A DNA stretch of 64,000 nucleotides from Stichopus chloronotus (GCA_021234535.1 CM037830.1:17415116-17479115), one strand, 5' to 3'; shown: positions 1 through 12,783, numbered from the stretch's first letter. The notes: generated by a model not told the origin, from the letters alone. Numbers and translations: made by a program.

Positions 1-1358
1 GTGTGATGCAGTGATGTCAGACAATAGCTCAAGGAAAGTACATTTGCCCATCCAGAGATCAAAATTAGCAAATTAGAAGAAAGTATGGATGTACAGGCAG
101 TCAATTCTCTAAACTAGTAGAAGCAAAAGAAACCCAGGCTATCATATTGCTATTGGTAACTGGGTGTAAAAGAAATCAGTAGTAATTAGATAATAGATAA
201 TTATGTTTATTATCCGTGGGAGTATACAACTGCAGCAAAAGTAGTTCCAATGGTTTTGGTCAGAATTGCAGGAAGTCTTCAAAATCTTGACAGTTTCAAT
301 TTCAAATTTATTTCTCACATGTTTTACAAAGTATGTACAAATTAAGTAATGCAGATTGTAATACATGTATACATATGAAGGACACTAGATTAACAGAGTA
401 GACTGTTATCTAAGCTAGTGACCAAAAAAGAAAGCAGCATACAGAAAGATGATTTTTAAAAGGTTTATTGCATCGTCCTTTCGTAATGAATGCAAACTTC
501 CTCTTCTCCACGGAGCATCATTTGGCCCCTTTAAAATACAGTAGTTTGCCCCCCCAGATTCATCCCCACTCTGTTTGTACGATTCCAAGTCACACCGTCT
601 ATGAATTTTGTATCAATGCCAAACTACGTCAGTACTCTATGCTCCCTCTCCCTTTCACAACCTTGATATTCTGTCAATACATCACCCATCCATTAGTAAC
701 AGCCTTCATGGTCTTATACGATAGAACGGAGATTCAGGCCGTTAGTGAAATATTCAAAACTAATCTTTGTCTCGTCATCCAGCAGTAGATGGGACAAAAG
801 TCAATTGTGCCTATTTAGCTTAATTTTTCACAGGGTTAGTTGAAAGTAACATCTCTTCATTGTTTTGTGGTCATGCTGACAGCGTTTTATCACGACTGAA
901 GTATTAAGGTTGTAAACGTAACCTTCCGGCAGACACCGCACATTGTTGACATTGCTTAGAAGTTACCACAGGGAGAGAGTGGAGATTCTGACTGGCAAAA
1001 GGACTTTCACAAGTGGATGGTTGTCCCTTTGGGCTGATGTTACTGATAAAAGTACCTGATGTTTCTAATAAAAGTACTGTCAAATCGATAGTTTTACCAA
1101 TTTCAGATGCTAAAAACACATGAAATTCGCTTTGTCATTGAAAGATACATTGAAAGTTGGTGTTGAAAGAAAAATTGTCTCTTATCTCTCTCCGGCTTGT
1201 AATCGGTTAAACCAGTAGCATGTAGCTCCTGATCTAGTCTATTATTGTAAAGTCCATCCTCTTCTGAGAGTGCAGCATGGACTGGTTTTGAGATTAAACT
1301 CTGTCACTCCATGTGGTACCACTTTTTCTTTGTTTTTTTGTCTGTTTGAAACTTGTAG
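1..1358. other. Upstream flank, probably CRYZL2 intron; no exon seen
   Basis: Non-coding sequence to the left of the first recognisable CRYZL2 exon. That exon begins in phase 0 in mid-protein, so this stretch should be the 3' part of an intron. I searched for an exon encoding the preceding GroES-like segment and found none. The open frames here carry no family motif. Confidence 0.55.
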
Positions 1359-1468
1359 GAACTCTGGCACATTCCTAAATCAGTCGACTACGTGACCGCA
1401 GCATCGCTACCTTGTTCGTATGGGACGGCTTGGTTAGGTTTAACACGAAGAGCGAAGGTACAAGAAGG
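1359..1468 (+). CDS. CRYZL2: CRYZL2 internal exon (SYGTAW segment)
   Basis: Acceptor TTGTAG before 1359; first codon GAA in phase 0. It encodes a segment starting ELWHIPKSVDYVTAASLP and ending in KVQEG. The donor GT is at 1469-1470, leaving two bases (GG) completed by the A at 5256. It is the linker and helix that precede the Rossmann fold. Confidence 0.9.
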
Positions 1469-4400
1469 GTACGTTCGTAATGACAGAGTTATTACAGCTG
1501 CTTGTATGGTGCAGCTCTCTGTATACTGTTGGTCAAGATGGCTTCCACATGCATTTGTGTTCAGTGTGAAAGACAGGAAAGCTTCTTTCATCTGTTCTGT
1601 TGGGGTATTGTGGGTTGTCTTGTTCCCTTAAATACTGCCCTCATGCCGTCATAGGCATTCCTTGGAAAACTCCCCAAAACAAGACAAAGTCTGGATAGCC
1701 TTAAACGCTAACCAGACACTTAGGGTTTAAGAATGAATTTTTGTTTTTTTTTTGGTGGGGGAGGGGGGGGAGCCTAATGTGGATTGTTTGTGGGCAGTGT
1801 TGCAGCTCACCCGATGAGACACAATACAAGATAGAGTGAAGGTGGATATGTTGTGAGGCAGGTATGCAAGGAGTGAAGAAAATGTTGGACTCTATATAAT
1901 TATTTGATTATGCAACATCAAATAGTTTAAAATCCCTGTCTAAGGGAAGAGGCTGATATAGTTACCAGGTTGCATAAGTACCATGATAGACCTTAGTAAT
2001 GCATTACATCCAATCAACTTGAACTAACAGTGATATCATACTGTGTGGACTGCATTGTGAATGAAAACTAAAGCATAGAAAACAGCTATAAAAAACACTA
2101 CTATCATTGCTTTGATAGTGACATGACTTACCCATTTGGACCAAATAATCCCTGGTACTACTCCGTGTCTTGGGATGTCTCCACTGGATTAAAAAGGCCC
2201 CACATAGGGGACCTTAGAACATGCTGCTAATTCCATGAAGTCCGGCATGCTTCGAAGTGAATGATACTTCATCTTTACTGCAAGCATTGTGCCTTAGAAA
2301 TAATGAGCAAGATATCTGAATACTGATTGAATAGCTTGAGTTGGTGATTGTTAAATAAACATCAGTTCTAAGTCAGGAAGTTTAGTAATGAACCAGACAG
2401 GGATGAATATAGTGAGCTTCCCAGGAAAACCTTTGGATATGACATTTAGTGAATGACTGTCAAAATCCAATGCTTCCCCCAGACCACTTCTTTGTCTTTG
2501 TGAAAACATTGTTTTGGATGGAATCGGTCCATTTTTACAGCTTGCTGTGATCAAATGACTTCCTCTGCATTCACTTCAATACACAGTGAGTGAACAGAGA
2601 TGGTGAAACATCTGAAGGTCACAAACCATCGTGAATTATTATTGTGATGACACTGAGCAAAGTAAAACCCAATAGAACAAGAAACATGGAACTGGGAGAG
2701 GACAAAATCCTCATGATGATGGTCAGAAGGGTAGTATGTTGAGATATCACTCGTCAAAAATTTGAAGTAATTTTTTAGTGCAAGGTCATGAGAACTGCAC
2801 AATGTCACATCAATTCATCCATGTTTCCGTGCGATTGACCTATCTGTTAAAGAATAGTGCAAGCATTGTTTAAAATATTCTTGTAGAATGGATAAAAATA
2901 CATTTTTTTTTTCATTTTTTTCATTTCTTGAACATTTATTTGAGTCATTCTCTTAGAGCAAAATGCAATACAATGAAATATATAGTAATACAAAACAGCA
3001 TACAGCATTTCAACAACTTTCAATCTACTTCAAGATTCTTTGTAAGTAGATAGTGATCATTTGACACCGCAAATTTTTTAATAGGCCCACCAAGCAGAAG
3101 GCTTAGAAGCAAGAAGGGCAAGCAAAACCATAGCATACAACTCTATCATCTTTGTGCTATGATTATAAATTATGTATGAGGATGTCTGAACTCTGATACA
3201 GTGTAGAATACATAACAATTTTAACATTTTTGTGGATGAAGAGTTTATTTCCTCGGGGAAAGTTCCCCGTATGATTGTTATTGATTAGTCCTCTTCTGTG
3301 ACAGGAGTTTAGAGATCATCTGCACTATTCTGTTGTGGCAGCAGTGATTCACTGGCCATGAACGGTTGTTTTGAACAGTTTGTTTATTGTGCGCGCAAGC
3401 TGAAGAATACGTGAAAAAAATGTAAACAGTCGTCAGAGAGCAAGCATTGTTACATCCTGATGCAGAGCATGATGTCTACTTTGGACACTTGAGGCCGTCA
3501 AACAGAAAATGAGAAGTTTGAAGATGTTGCTGTCAGGGGGGTTACATTTCCTGGGGGGGTTGGGGCAGTATTGCATTAGTTAAACCTGGGCCATATTCAT
3601 CAGCTTTACTCTGGTAAACTTGCATCTGTTTTCAGTGAAACATTTGCAGTCCCCCATCATTTGCGTTATCCAGTCCGTTTAGTTCGACTTTTGTAGGATG
3701 AACAAAAGTGATGATTCACCCAAGCATCCTTTGTTAGCCTAACTAAAAGTGAAATTGCTCTTCTTTGCAGCCAGGGTGAAATTTTAACAAAATCAACTGG
3801 CACACCATTGCAAATTTTAAACAGTGAGTAATTTATTTCATCACCATTAGTGACTTGAGTACCTAACTTTCTGAAGACACAACAGCCATACCATCACAGC
3901 AAGCCTTTAAAAACTCAAATCTAACAGTGGCTTATGCACAGTTGCACTAGAGTTCTGTCAGTATGTTCATCAAGTTTTTTTGTCTAAACAACAAAGCGAG
4001 GCCTCCAGTAAAATTCATCCATCACTGATCCTTCTTACTAGAAGTGCTAGAGAACTTATATGGCAAGTTGTGTTGATTTAACTTGATCACAAAGGGTAGG
4101 GACAATGTGAGGCCCTCCTCCAAATTGTTTTGCCGCAAGGCATCTACACTTATCGCTGAATTTTCCTTCCAAAGTTTCCATGAATGATGATTACCAACAT
4201 TTAGCACCCTTTATGATTTGTTTCCTTAGATGTACCCAACCAGCAACTTATGAAGTAAGTCATTCTGTTTGCTGAGTTAATATGGCCAAAAATCTCTGTA
4301 GTGCCATCACCATTAGTTTCTGACATGCACATGCTAAATAGCATATTCCACTCTCTGCATCATTTCAAAGGAACAAAAATCAACAGACTTGCCTCTTGGC

Positions 4401-7400
4401 AGGACACAGTAGACTGACTAGATATGTTTGCAGAGTTAAACTTTACTTTCCATCTGTATGCTAACCCAAATTTTAGCTCACCAAAATTCTCCAGATTTGA
4501 GCATGCATCCCCATGCTTTTTACCTCATCAAAATTATCGTCAGACATTCTGCTTGTACGTCAGTAAAAAGGATGTGAAGGGAAAGTGGAGCAAAGGTGGC
4601 CATAGTCAGTACTCTTAGATGTGCTTCGAGGAAGGCAGTTAGCTAAATCATACTAGCATTAATGTTACCGACTGTCGTTATTTTACAGAACTGTTTTTCA
4701 GGATACCCTTGAGTAGGTATTTGTTATTGTTTTGGGTTTAAGAACATGAAAGTATAACCTGCTAAGGTGTAACAGAGGAAAGTGATCACTACAAGTGGTT
4801 TCCCCCTCTGCATGACGACCTCTTTCAAACATTAAACGTGGCACAATGGCATCCTCGTGAATTGGTTACGTTAATTGATCACCTACTTTTGTGTTGATGT
4901 TAAAGTCATCTTACTTTTCCTTTCCTGTCGGGAAGGGGGGGGGGGAACGGAAGCCAACCTCATCATTTTGCAAATGAAACTTGGTTCTCTGAGAACCTCG
5001 ACTACTCAGTAGCCACTTTCAGTGCTCGTCGGCAGGGATGTTTTCAGGGAATAGCAGTACCGGTCAACAAAACAAGCTCTCACCAATCCTTTGTTGGGTA
5101 CTTGTAACACAGTGAGCTCATTCTTGACTGTTTATACAAGCCAGGTCCAGCCGGAGATATCGTTGCTACAGACTGATTTTAGCATGCATAATCACCGTAC
5201 ATCCTGTGATATCCTGTTCAAAGTTTTGATTCTCTGGTTTTTGTTCCTCTTGCAGAGAGACCGTTCTGGTTACGGCGGCAGCGGGTGCAGTGGGATTGGC
5301 AGCAGTTGACCTTGCGTCCCATGTCCTTGGAGCTCAAGTAAAATACTTCTCATATATTCCAGTGTACACATTTTAACAGATTTCGTCCTGTCTGTACCTT
5401 CTATTTGTCTGTTGTTTTCTTTTCTTATATACTGGAGAGGTGAGTTTAGAGAGAGATGGGCTGTATTACTTAATGAAGCGAAATACTTTGTCACAATCTT
5501 CCCCCATACACAATCGCTGTATCTAGGGAAGTCACAACCACATCAGCATGTCAGCCATTCAGGGGAATCATTTTAAGAAATATGCCTCATTGATTCATCC
5601 AAAGCATATTTGTTTTTGTCTTGTCTCAGCTTTGAGAGATGGACGTAAGAACATGAAGGACAAATTCTTATGGAGCATATTAACGAAAATTATCCATAGC
5701 CTCAATTCACTGAGACTGGCTTGTGTTAATTACAAATTATTGTCATATGGATTTACATGCGTGAAGCTTCATAACCACAGTTTCTAATGGTTGTGCACTT
5801 AAAGGAAATTTATTCTTGTTAGCATATCATTGAGGCAAACTCTCCTTCTTCAAGATTATTTTACTATTAATTTCCTTGTTTTGGGTTGTGGTTTGCTTTT
5901 GTATGGTGAAGCACAATCACTATAAATGGTGAGGTGAGTGGAACAGATTCATGGTATTGTATCAATATTTGGGAAAGAAAGCCTTGCATTATCTTGCAAT
6001 ATTCCCTAATGCCTTTCCAAAACTTTTTCCAAACTTTTCTGTTGTTATTATTACCCTCCTTGTTTACTGCCAAGATGGTGAAGAATGTGTCGCTATGGAG
6101 AGGAATTGTTCAAGGCAAAGTATTTACTGTCTAAAGTATGTATTTAAAGTACATGTGACATCAAAAGCACATTTTGGAGTATCGATAGAAGTAATCATTG
6201 AAAACGTTGAAAATAGTCACAATTTCCATCTAAATCCATCAAACATTGATCATTTTACCAACAAAGTTCTGTTTTACAATCATGTCATGAAGAAACATAA
6301 GCCAAAACATGCAAATTTGTGGTGTCAAGGGAGGGGCTTATGTGTTGTGCCTCACATTTTCCTTCATTTGCTTAACCTTTATTTCAAGGACATTTGAGAC
6401 TTCCATATGCTGGAAGGGTTTTGTATTGGAAGCATGTATTGTCTTCTTTGAAAATATTGTTATCACTTACCCAATGTGAAACCCAGGAATTACGAAATTA
6501 AGAGACGATATGTCCGGGATTAACAAATGAAATAATGACACTACAATACTCTACATCATTGGTTTTGCATTTTTGTCAAACTTCAAAAAATTTGTATCTC
6601 AAAAACGATAACGGATATAACTGCAATTCTGACTGATTGTCATTCAGGGTTTCGCTCTGCCACTTTTGCTGTTTCCTAGATGTGTGTCACCCGGTCTTTA
6701 ACAGACAATTCATGTTTTCACAGCTAACTTTCTTTCTTACCTGAAATCGCTATTAGAGAGATGTTCATACCTGAAATAATGCATCCTTCTTTCATACATC
6801 TTCCAGGTGATCGGGGCAGCTGGCGGTCCAGAGAAATGCCAGCTCGTTGAGAGACACGGGGCCTTCGCCAGCGTCGATTATAGGACAGAGAGTATCAGGG
6901 ACAAGACCAAGGAACTGACTGGAGGAGATGGAGCTAATGTAATTTTTGAAACTGTCGGAGGGGATACCTTTAAACAATGTCTCAGGAGGTAGAGGAAGCT
7001 CTTAATCAATCTCATAAGAGTACCAACCATCCTGTTTATCCCACCTTTCTCCTACCCTGCCACGGTGGTTTTACACCCTCCTCCGACCATTTTATACATA
7101 TGAAAAATACATGTGTATATTTTATCAAGTATGTGTATTTTTTAATGTAAATTTTTTTCAAGTGGACAACTGAAGATAAAGTTGTAAGATGCTAGCTTTT
7201 TCTGTCAGACAAATTTTTCTTGGTCTGTTGATTAAAGTAACCTTTGTCATCATACTGGCCTGTATGTCTGAGTGTGTGCATGTTGTACATGTGCATTTGT
7301 GATACCCTGTTTGTGAGTTCAATTTTGTCAAAGAATCCAAGCTTGCACCAACTGTATTTTTGTGAAGTAGGTGTACCATATTAGGAAAAATGGATTGAAG

Positions 7401-9266
7401 TACAAAACCTTGTGTAAGCATTGTACATCACGGACGGAAAGGCTGGATTAACTGACTTGATAATTAGTGCATAGGTTTATCAAGGTGAGTACAAAAATTC
7501 TTTGAGTTTTGATTGAGGTGATTGATTTTCAGGAAGTCAAAATGGGGGCAAATTTGGAGAACCTGTTAAAGAGTACCCCAAGAAGTAAGCACAGACAGAC
7601 CCTGTGGTATTTGGTATGTGTGATGCTAAATTGTCAATTCACGTAAACCGATGCTTAACTTTACATATTTGTCACTGTGATCAACTTTACATTGCTGCAA
7701 GCTGCAGCAGAACTGTGGTTTGGTCATCAGAACCACAATGCATTCTTTCACTCTGCCTCTTTCTGCAAACCTGGTTCAGTCTAAAAGAAAGGGTTGCAAT
7801 TTTATGAACAACAACTTTTGAAATCATTCAGTCATAGACTTGTCTTTCCTGTCATTCATGTCTGATGACTTTTATTTACTCATTCACATTCCAATAATCT
7901 CTGTTCCTATGGCAACAGGCTGCTATCCTTTACACCTAATGTGCATGGTACTTCTAGTTGGATTACATGGATGGTTCCTGGAAATCATTGACCTATTCTC
8001 TATCTCTTGTAGCATCGCATGGGAGGGCCGTATCATGGTCATAGGATTCGCCGGTGGTGAAATACCCAAAATTCCTGCCAACATACTCCTTGTGAAGAAC
8101 ATCTCAGTTCTGGGCTTCTACTGGGGGCAACATGCAATTAAAGACAACAGTGCCTACAGAAAATCTGTGGAAGATGTCTTTAAGCTTTGCGAAGAAGGCA
8201 AAATATCACCTCACGTCGGGAAGGTCTGGCCACTCGACCAGGTACGCTTTTATATTTACACGCTGATATAATAGAAATAAATTATTCCAAGTTTTTCAGT
8301 CATTAGAGAAAATATACACAATCACTGCAGGCCAAATTTGCAGTAAGTCAATCATTAAAGGAAAGTTAAAAGACGATTTTCTTCTGAGATGAAGTTAATG
8401 ATTGTCTTGCAACCAGAATGGTAATCTGGTAATTTACATAGCTATGTCAAGACTGGTTACAACCTGTGAGACCAAAGGTCTGTGAGACCAAAAATCTGCG
8501 AGAACAAAAGCCGATGAGACCAAAGATTAGGACTAAGACTCATGGATTTGTCTTTTTCAGACAGTGAAGTTAGATACATTCCATTGTTTACTGTCCATGT
8601 CAAAAATGAATGAACTCGCTATTAAGCAGGGCTGTTGTTAAGTCCAGTCTCGTTCTCGACCTCTTAGCGTCTTAGCCTCAAAGCCTCGACCTCTTAACCT
8701 CTTAGCCTCAAAACCTCAAAGCCCCACTGTCTCCATACATATAGTGTTATAAGCCTCCCCAAGAGGCCAGCCATGGCCTCAGACTGCTCAAACTCGACTG
8801 CTACACTTTTATTCTGAAAGACAAAACATCTGGTCTGGCAGACTTTTGCTTTCATGGAGCTGAAGCTGTTTGTATCTCAGTTTTGCAGACCCTTTGGTGA
8901 CACATCAATTCATTTCTGGCCAGTTACGCTGATGTGCCACTTCAGTTTTGGTATTTCATACCTTCAGTCTCATCTTGGCATTGACCTGCTGGTATCACAA
9001 GAAACCTGCAACTCATATCAACATGAGATGCTGTATAATTTGAAGACACTTTTCAATAACAAGTAATTATTGTAACTTTGAACAATTTCTTTGACCTTTT
9101 TCTCTTGATTCACAGGTCATTTTGTTCAGAGAGGCTGTAAATCACAGTTTGAAATGGCACCCTTCTGACATGGTTTCATTTCGTCTTTTTCCTTCAGGTT
9201 AATGAAGCATTCCTGTTTATAAAAGATCGGAAGTCTACCGGTAAAGTGGTGGTGAAGATGGATTGA
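1359..9266 (+). CDS. CRYZL2: Quinone oxidoreductase-like protein 2 (MDR family), 3' part of gene
   Basis: Five coding exons join as 1359-1468, 5256-5337, 6807-6988, 8013-8241 and 9198-9266, giving 223 residues and a TGA stop. All junctions are GT-AG and phases match (2, 0, 2, 0). The product belongs to the medium-chain dehydrogenase/reductase superfamily, whose QORL2 members are predicted NAD(P)H-dependent quinone-type reductases; substrate and compartment are not shown by the sequence. Visible landmarks are the SYGTAW helix, the nucleotide-binding loop AAAGAVGLAAVDLA, the second strand VIGAAGG, the GGDGANVIFETVGG segment, and the family block GFAGGEIPKIPAN followed by LGFYWG. The C-terminus GKVVVKMD is typical of the family. 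Family members are about 350 residues, so roughly 125 N-terminal residues (the GroES-like domain) are missing and should lie left of the window. No zinc ligands are seen in the part present. The gene converges with TIMM17. Confidence 0.93.
1469..5255 (+). other. CRYZL2: CRYZL2 intron, 3.8 kb
   Basis: Non-coding. It contains a run of G with single interruptions near 1757-1770 and another G run near 4935. No second gene, RNA gene or transposon protein was recognised on either strand. Confidence 0.8.
5256..5337 (+). CDS. CRYZL2: CRYZL2 internal exon (nucleotide-binding loop)
   Basis: Acceptor TTGCAG ends at 5255. The exon reads ETVLVTAAAGAVGLAAVDLA and continues to GAQ, the first beta-alpha unit of the Rossmann fold. 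The donor GTAAAA starts at 5338; the exon ends in phase 0. Confidence 0.95.
5338..6806 (+). other. CRYZL2: CRYZL2 intron containing a dispersed repeat copy
   Basis: Its right half (about 6140-6705) is one of three copies of a roughly 520-bp dispersed repeat listed separately. An open frame at 5951-6397 overlaps that repeat and has no family motif. Confidence 0.8.
6140..6705 (+). repeat. ~520-bp dispersed repeat, copy 1
   Basis: Three copies in the window share the same motif order end to end with moderate divergence. This copy reads 'TTTTGGAGTATCGATAGAAG', 'CACAATTTCCATCTAAATCC', 'TATCTCAAAAACGATAACGG' and 'TTCAGGGTTTCGCTCTGCC'. It has no terminal inverted repeats that I can see. Confidence 0.85.
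6807..6988 (+). CDS. CRYZL2: CRYZL2 internal exon (Rossmann fold middle)
   Basis: Acceptor TTCCAG ends at 6806. The exon starts VIGAAGGPEKC and runs through SVDYRTE and GGDGANVIFETVGG. The donor GTAGAG at 6989 leaves AG, which joins C at 8013 to make a serine codon. Confidence 0.95.
6989..8012 (+). other. CRYZL2: CRYZL2 intron
   Basis: Non-coding. Its only notable site is a perfect X-box-like palindrome at 7903-7916. Confidence 0.8.
7903..7916. promoter_or_regulatory. X-box (RFX) consensus match in a CRYZL2 intron
   Basis: The sequence GTTCCTATGGCAAC matches the RFX consensus GTHNYYATRRNAAC at every position. It lies within an intron, not near a known start, so function is uncertain. Confidence 0.35.
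8013..8241 (+). CDS. CRYZL2: CRYZL2 internal exon (GFAGG and YWGQ block)
   Basis: Acceptor CTTGTAG ends at 8012. The exon encodes IAWEGRIMVIGFAGGE, IPANILLVKNISVLGFYWGQ and CEEGKISPHVGKVWPLDQ, strongly conserved across bacterial and animal QORL2 proteins. Donor GTACGC begins at 8242; phase 0. Confidence 0.96.
8242..9197 (+). other. CRYZL2: CRYZL2 intron with short simple arrays
   Basis: Holds two degenerate short-unit arrays: 'GAGACCAAAG' around 8465-8530 and 'CCTCTTAGCCTCAAAG' around 8665-8735. No coding signal was seen. Confidence 0.7.
8465..8735. repeat. Two degenerate short-unit tandem arrays
   Basis: Around 8465-8530 a roughly 17-bp unit 'tGAGACCAAAgatctg' repeats about four times with changes. 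Around 8665-8735 a unit like 'CCTCTTAGCCTCAAAG' repeats about four times. Confidence 0.6.
9198..9266 (+). CDS. CRYZL2: CRYZL2 terminal exon and stop
   Basis: Acceptor TTCAG ends at 9197. The exon encodes VNEAFLFIKDRKSTGKVVVK plus MD, then TGA at 9264-9266. The 3' UTR follows; no single poly(A) site could be fixed. Confidence 0.93.
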   Translation, partial: VNEAFLFIKDRKSTGKVVVKMD

Positions 9267-12200
9267 ATGATTTGAACCAAAACAGAAAAAACTTTACAGA
9301 GATTTCCAAATGTTTACATCAAGGGACAGATCCAGTTTTACGTTTGAGCGATGCACAAAATTCACCCTTTGTGGGATAATATATTCTGAAGGACTTACAT
9401 AAAAAAAAGGGTTGCTCTCAATATGGTGTACAATTTTCTGAACCAAAACCATGACACAGGGAACAACAGTGAGATATCTGCAATGTAATATGAAGGCGCA
9501 ATTAATCAAGTTTGGAATTTTTTTTGGGGGGGGGGAGAAGGGGGTGTCCAACCTTTTTGGATCTGCCGCTGTAGAGCATTATTAAATGACTTTATCATAA
9601 ACTGTGTTTCTGCTGCCAAATATAATTCATGCCAAGAAAACTATATACTTTGTTACAAAAAAAAACTATGTACTTTGATAAAAGAAAGACTAAAGAATAT
9701 TTGTAAATAATGTGTCTCAAATTAGGTATCTATACAGCCATTAATTTTCAGTTCCATCCTAATTTCTGAATGGCAAAGTACTCTGAGTTAGTTTATTTAT
9801 GCTAGAATGTCAAACTTCACAATGAATCTGTAGTTACGTCCTTCCAAGTCCCTACTGTTGTCTTTACTCTTGTGTTTTACTGTTCAGATTATTTCACTGT
9901 AGTACAGTCTTGTCACCGCTGAAGGAGCTTATCGTTGGCTCTTTTCTCGACTTGTGATTCAAGGATAAGTATCTCCTTTTTACAGTCAATCTCTGTGAAA
10001 TTGTATGTTCTAGTTACAGTACACCTCTAAAAAGTTGTGAATGTTTTTTGCAAATATTGCATGGTAAAACACAACAAGGACGGGACTGCCATTAATTGCC
10101 GTACAGAGTGTTTGCCATGTGATGTTTATTTACCCATAAATGCCCAAAGAGGTAGATTAGTAGGCCTCCTGACTTTCAAAGAGGTCATGAGGTAGGCTAC
10201 CTCACTCAGACTACAGGTATCTGTCCAGGAAGGAAATAAATATCCCAGGGAAATAAACAAACTTTCGTAGACAAGGAAATAGCTGATTGTCTCTTGGATT
10301 TCGCTATTTGCATTTCGTATTTATGATCAGCCAAAAAGATATCTTAAGGACAGATCAAGGAGTCACACTAACAGCTAGAAATGTGATTCTAAGAATTGTA
10401 AACACGCTGTCTGTTTGCACTCCTCTTGGTGTCAGCATTCATAGCTGATTGTCTCTTTTCGAAAGTGTCATTTCGTAGATCAATTCAATGTAATTTGATA
10501 ATCGTATAGTGTTGGTCTTGCTACAGTATTGCCGCATGCAGTAGCATAGAGAAATTAATGCATCATGGAAAGTTTATCTCAATATCCACAACAATAAACT
10601 CCATTATCCACCCAAAAATCATCATCACACTTCATGGAATAGTTGAGTGAATGCCCTACAGAAAAATGAACAACTGAACTCCCATCTGCCAGAACTTCCA
10701 AACATCACAAATTGATCATTACTGTTAGCACAGAAACAAAACACTTAAGATCACTTCTGCTAACCTGAGAAGGATTGTCACTTCTTTAAGTGACTTTTAC
10801 AACAGAATATCGAGTATTGACCAATCACCCTGAACATGTTTTGTTTTTTTTCACGTTTGCCACAATAACAGGACTCCCTCCTGTCCTCAACAGTGGTACT
10901 GATTTTGTTACATGTACATTTGACTATGGAATAGTGATGAATAACATGAGTGAGTCATTTTGCCAGAAATGCGCACTAGTTTGTTAAGTATATCAGGTTC
11001 ATGGACGGTATTGCCCATTTATAATATTCTAGTGTTAACCTTGTAGTGCCATAGTGCATGGCAGATCAAGTACGTGCTATTGGATGAATGCAGAACTCGA
11101 GGATTTTTCCCCCAAAATTGAATGCCATTACTCAATCCTGTTTTTATTAAATGGATAACAAAACTGTCGAGGAGCGTCATTGCGATAGACGTGTTGTACT
11201 GTTCATAGTTCAAGAGCTCCCATCGTCATCGTACACCTACCTCGGTCACAATTGTTCTTTTTCATGTTGCAGTTTTGTAATCAAGGGGGTATCCCGTCTG
11301 AAACACAATAGTGCCCCTGAACTTTTGGTGGTAATTGGTCATCAGAGTGGCATAAATTTACTTAGGTCAATAAATTATTGTATGAGGAATGCACTTGACG
11401 AGCTGTAAAAACAGAAAGAACACTAAAGATCAATAGCCCACCCAGACAAAGGACCCAAGCATAAATCCACTTGATTTTGTGAGACTATGTCTCGGCAGAA
11501 TACAATAGAACTTTCTGCTTTCAATGGCATCATGTTTGTAACCTATTTACGAGAAGTACTATTGTAACCCGCCCCTGGAGGGGAGAGAGTAGATAAGACG
11601 GTAAGTTCGGTGTTTAAGAAAAATGGCGTTGCTGTATCCTCCAACAGCAGCGTGGCCAGCCCCACAGTGATAAACTGCCAGATCGCGATCTGCTAAAATG
11701 TCCAAGATTGGCGCTAGCGCAATCGCAGAAAACAACAAATGTAGATATTGAATTTTAGAAATTGTTTTATGGGGGCATTAAATTCCCACCTGTCACACTA
11801 TGCTGTACATTGTTTTCGGTTTCAGGAGAGTGATATATGCTCTCCATTTTAACTTAAGTTTGACAACGTTTTTCCAGACAAAACCTGGTTCCGCATCATA
11901 CCAGTTCTTGAAACTGGTTTCTGTCAGTCATACTCTTGTGGTTTTCTGGTGGAAACCGTGAAAAGAGAGGTTTTGGATATTGTCAAAGGAATGAGGATAG
12001 AGAAAGGTGTGGGAATTATTTTTTTAATCACATAGATGATACAGTGGAAAGGGAAAGGTGCTTTAAACTTTTGGTTCGGCTTCAGTCAATTTTTGTTGAA
12101 GTAACAATGCACAGAACTATTTCTTGAGATAAAAGTGAACATGAGATAAAGCAATGCAGGTTTAGACTTAACGGCAACAGAAGGCAACTTATGTACTGGC

Positions 12201-12631
12201 AGCAGCAGCAGCTTACTCCAAGCTACTGGTTGACTTGTGGTAGTAAATAGTTATTCTTAGGCCACAATGCTGAAAGTTAACCAGATGTTTGACTCAAGGC
12301 CAAATTTAAACAATTACAACATTTGATGAAAAATGATCTTGGTAAAAGTGTTTCATATACTGCGGTATAGAACCTACAATAGGCAGTAAATTATTGAAAA
12401 TGATTGTTAGGCCTCTGCTTAGCTCAGAGGGTTCACCTAGTATCAGCTATTATGATGGTGTAACAGTAGGTTGCTCGATGGAACAGGACATTTAGCGAAT
12501 ACAGGATCTCAAGAGTCTGGAGTCTTCGGTTGGTTTGTAGTAATGATCTTCCACACACTCCGGATAACCAGTATTTACACAATAATCGACTGTATCAGAA
12601 CATGCTGGCAATACGCATAGTGGTGATTAAA

Positions 12632-12783
12632 GCGGTATTTTCTTCATGTAAGCCAACCTCAAACTCAGGTGAATAGACATCAGAGGGGAAAAGAATAGAC
12701 TGAATAGTCTTTACTGAATAGGATTAGCAGGGCATCTATTCAAGTCAGTTTAAGGTTGGCTAACATGTATATACCATTACCGC
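12632..12783. mobile_element. MITE-like element with ~50-bp terminal inverted repeats
   Basis: The left end starts GCGGTAttttcttCATGTA and continues AGCCAACCTCAAACTCAGGTG. The right end, read on the other strand, starts GCGGTAATGGTATATACATG and continues TTAGCCAACCTTAAACTGACTTG. The arms match imperfectly over about 50 bp, with a ~50-bp centre. No coding capacity. A target-site duplication could not be fixed. It fits a non-autonomous DNA transposon, but the family is not recognised. Confidence 0.6.

Noticed and set aside
5951..6397. 148-residue + strand frame in a CRYZL2 intron
   Set aside because: Overlaps a three-copy dispersed repeat and the frame is not kept intact in the other copies.
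12410..12440. tRNA A-box-like string (CTTAGCTCAGAGGGTTCA)
   Set aside because: No matching B box or cloverleaf at the proper distance.
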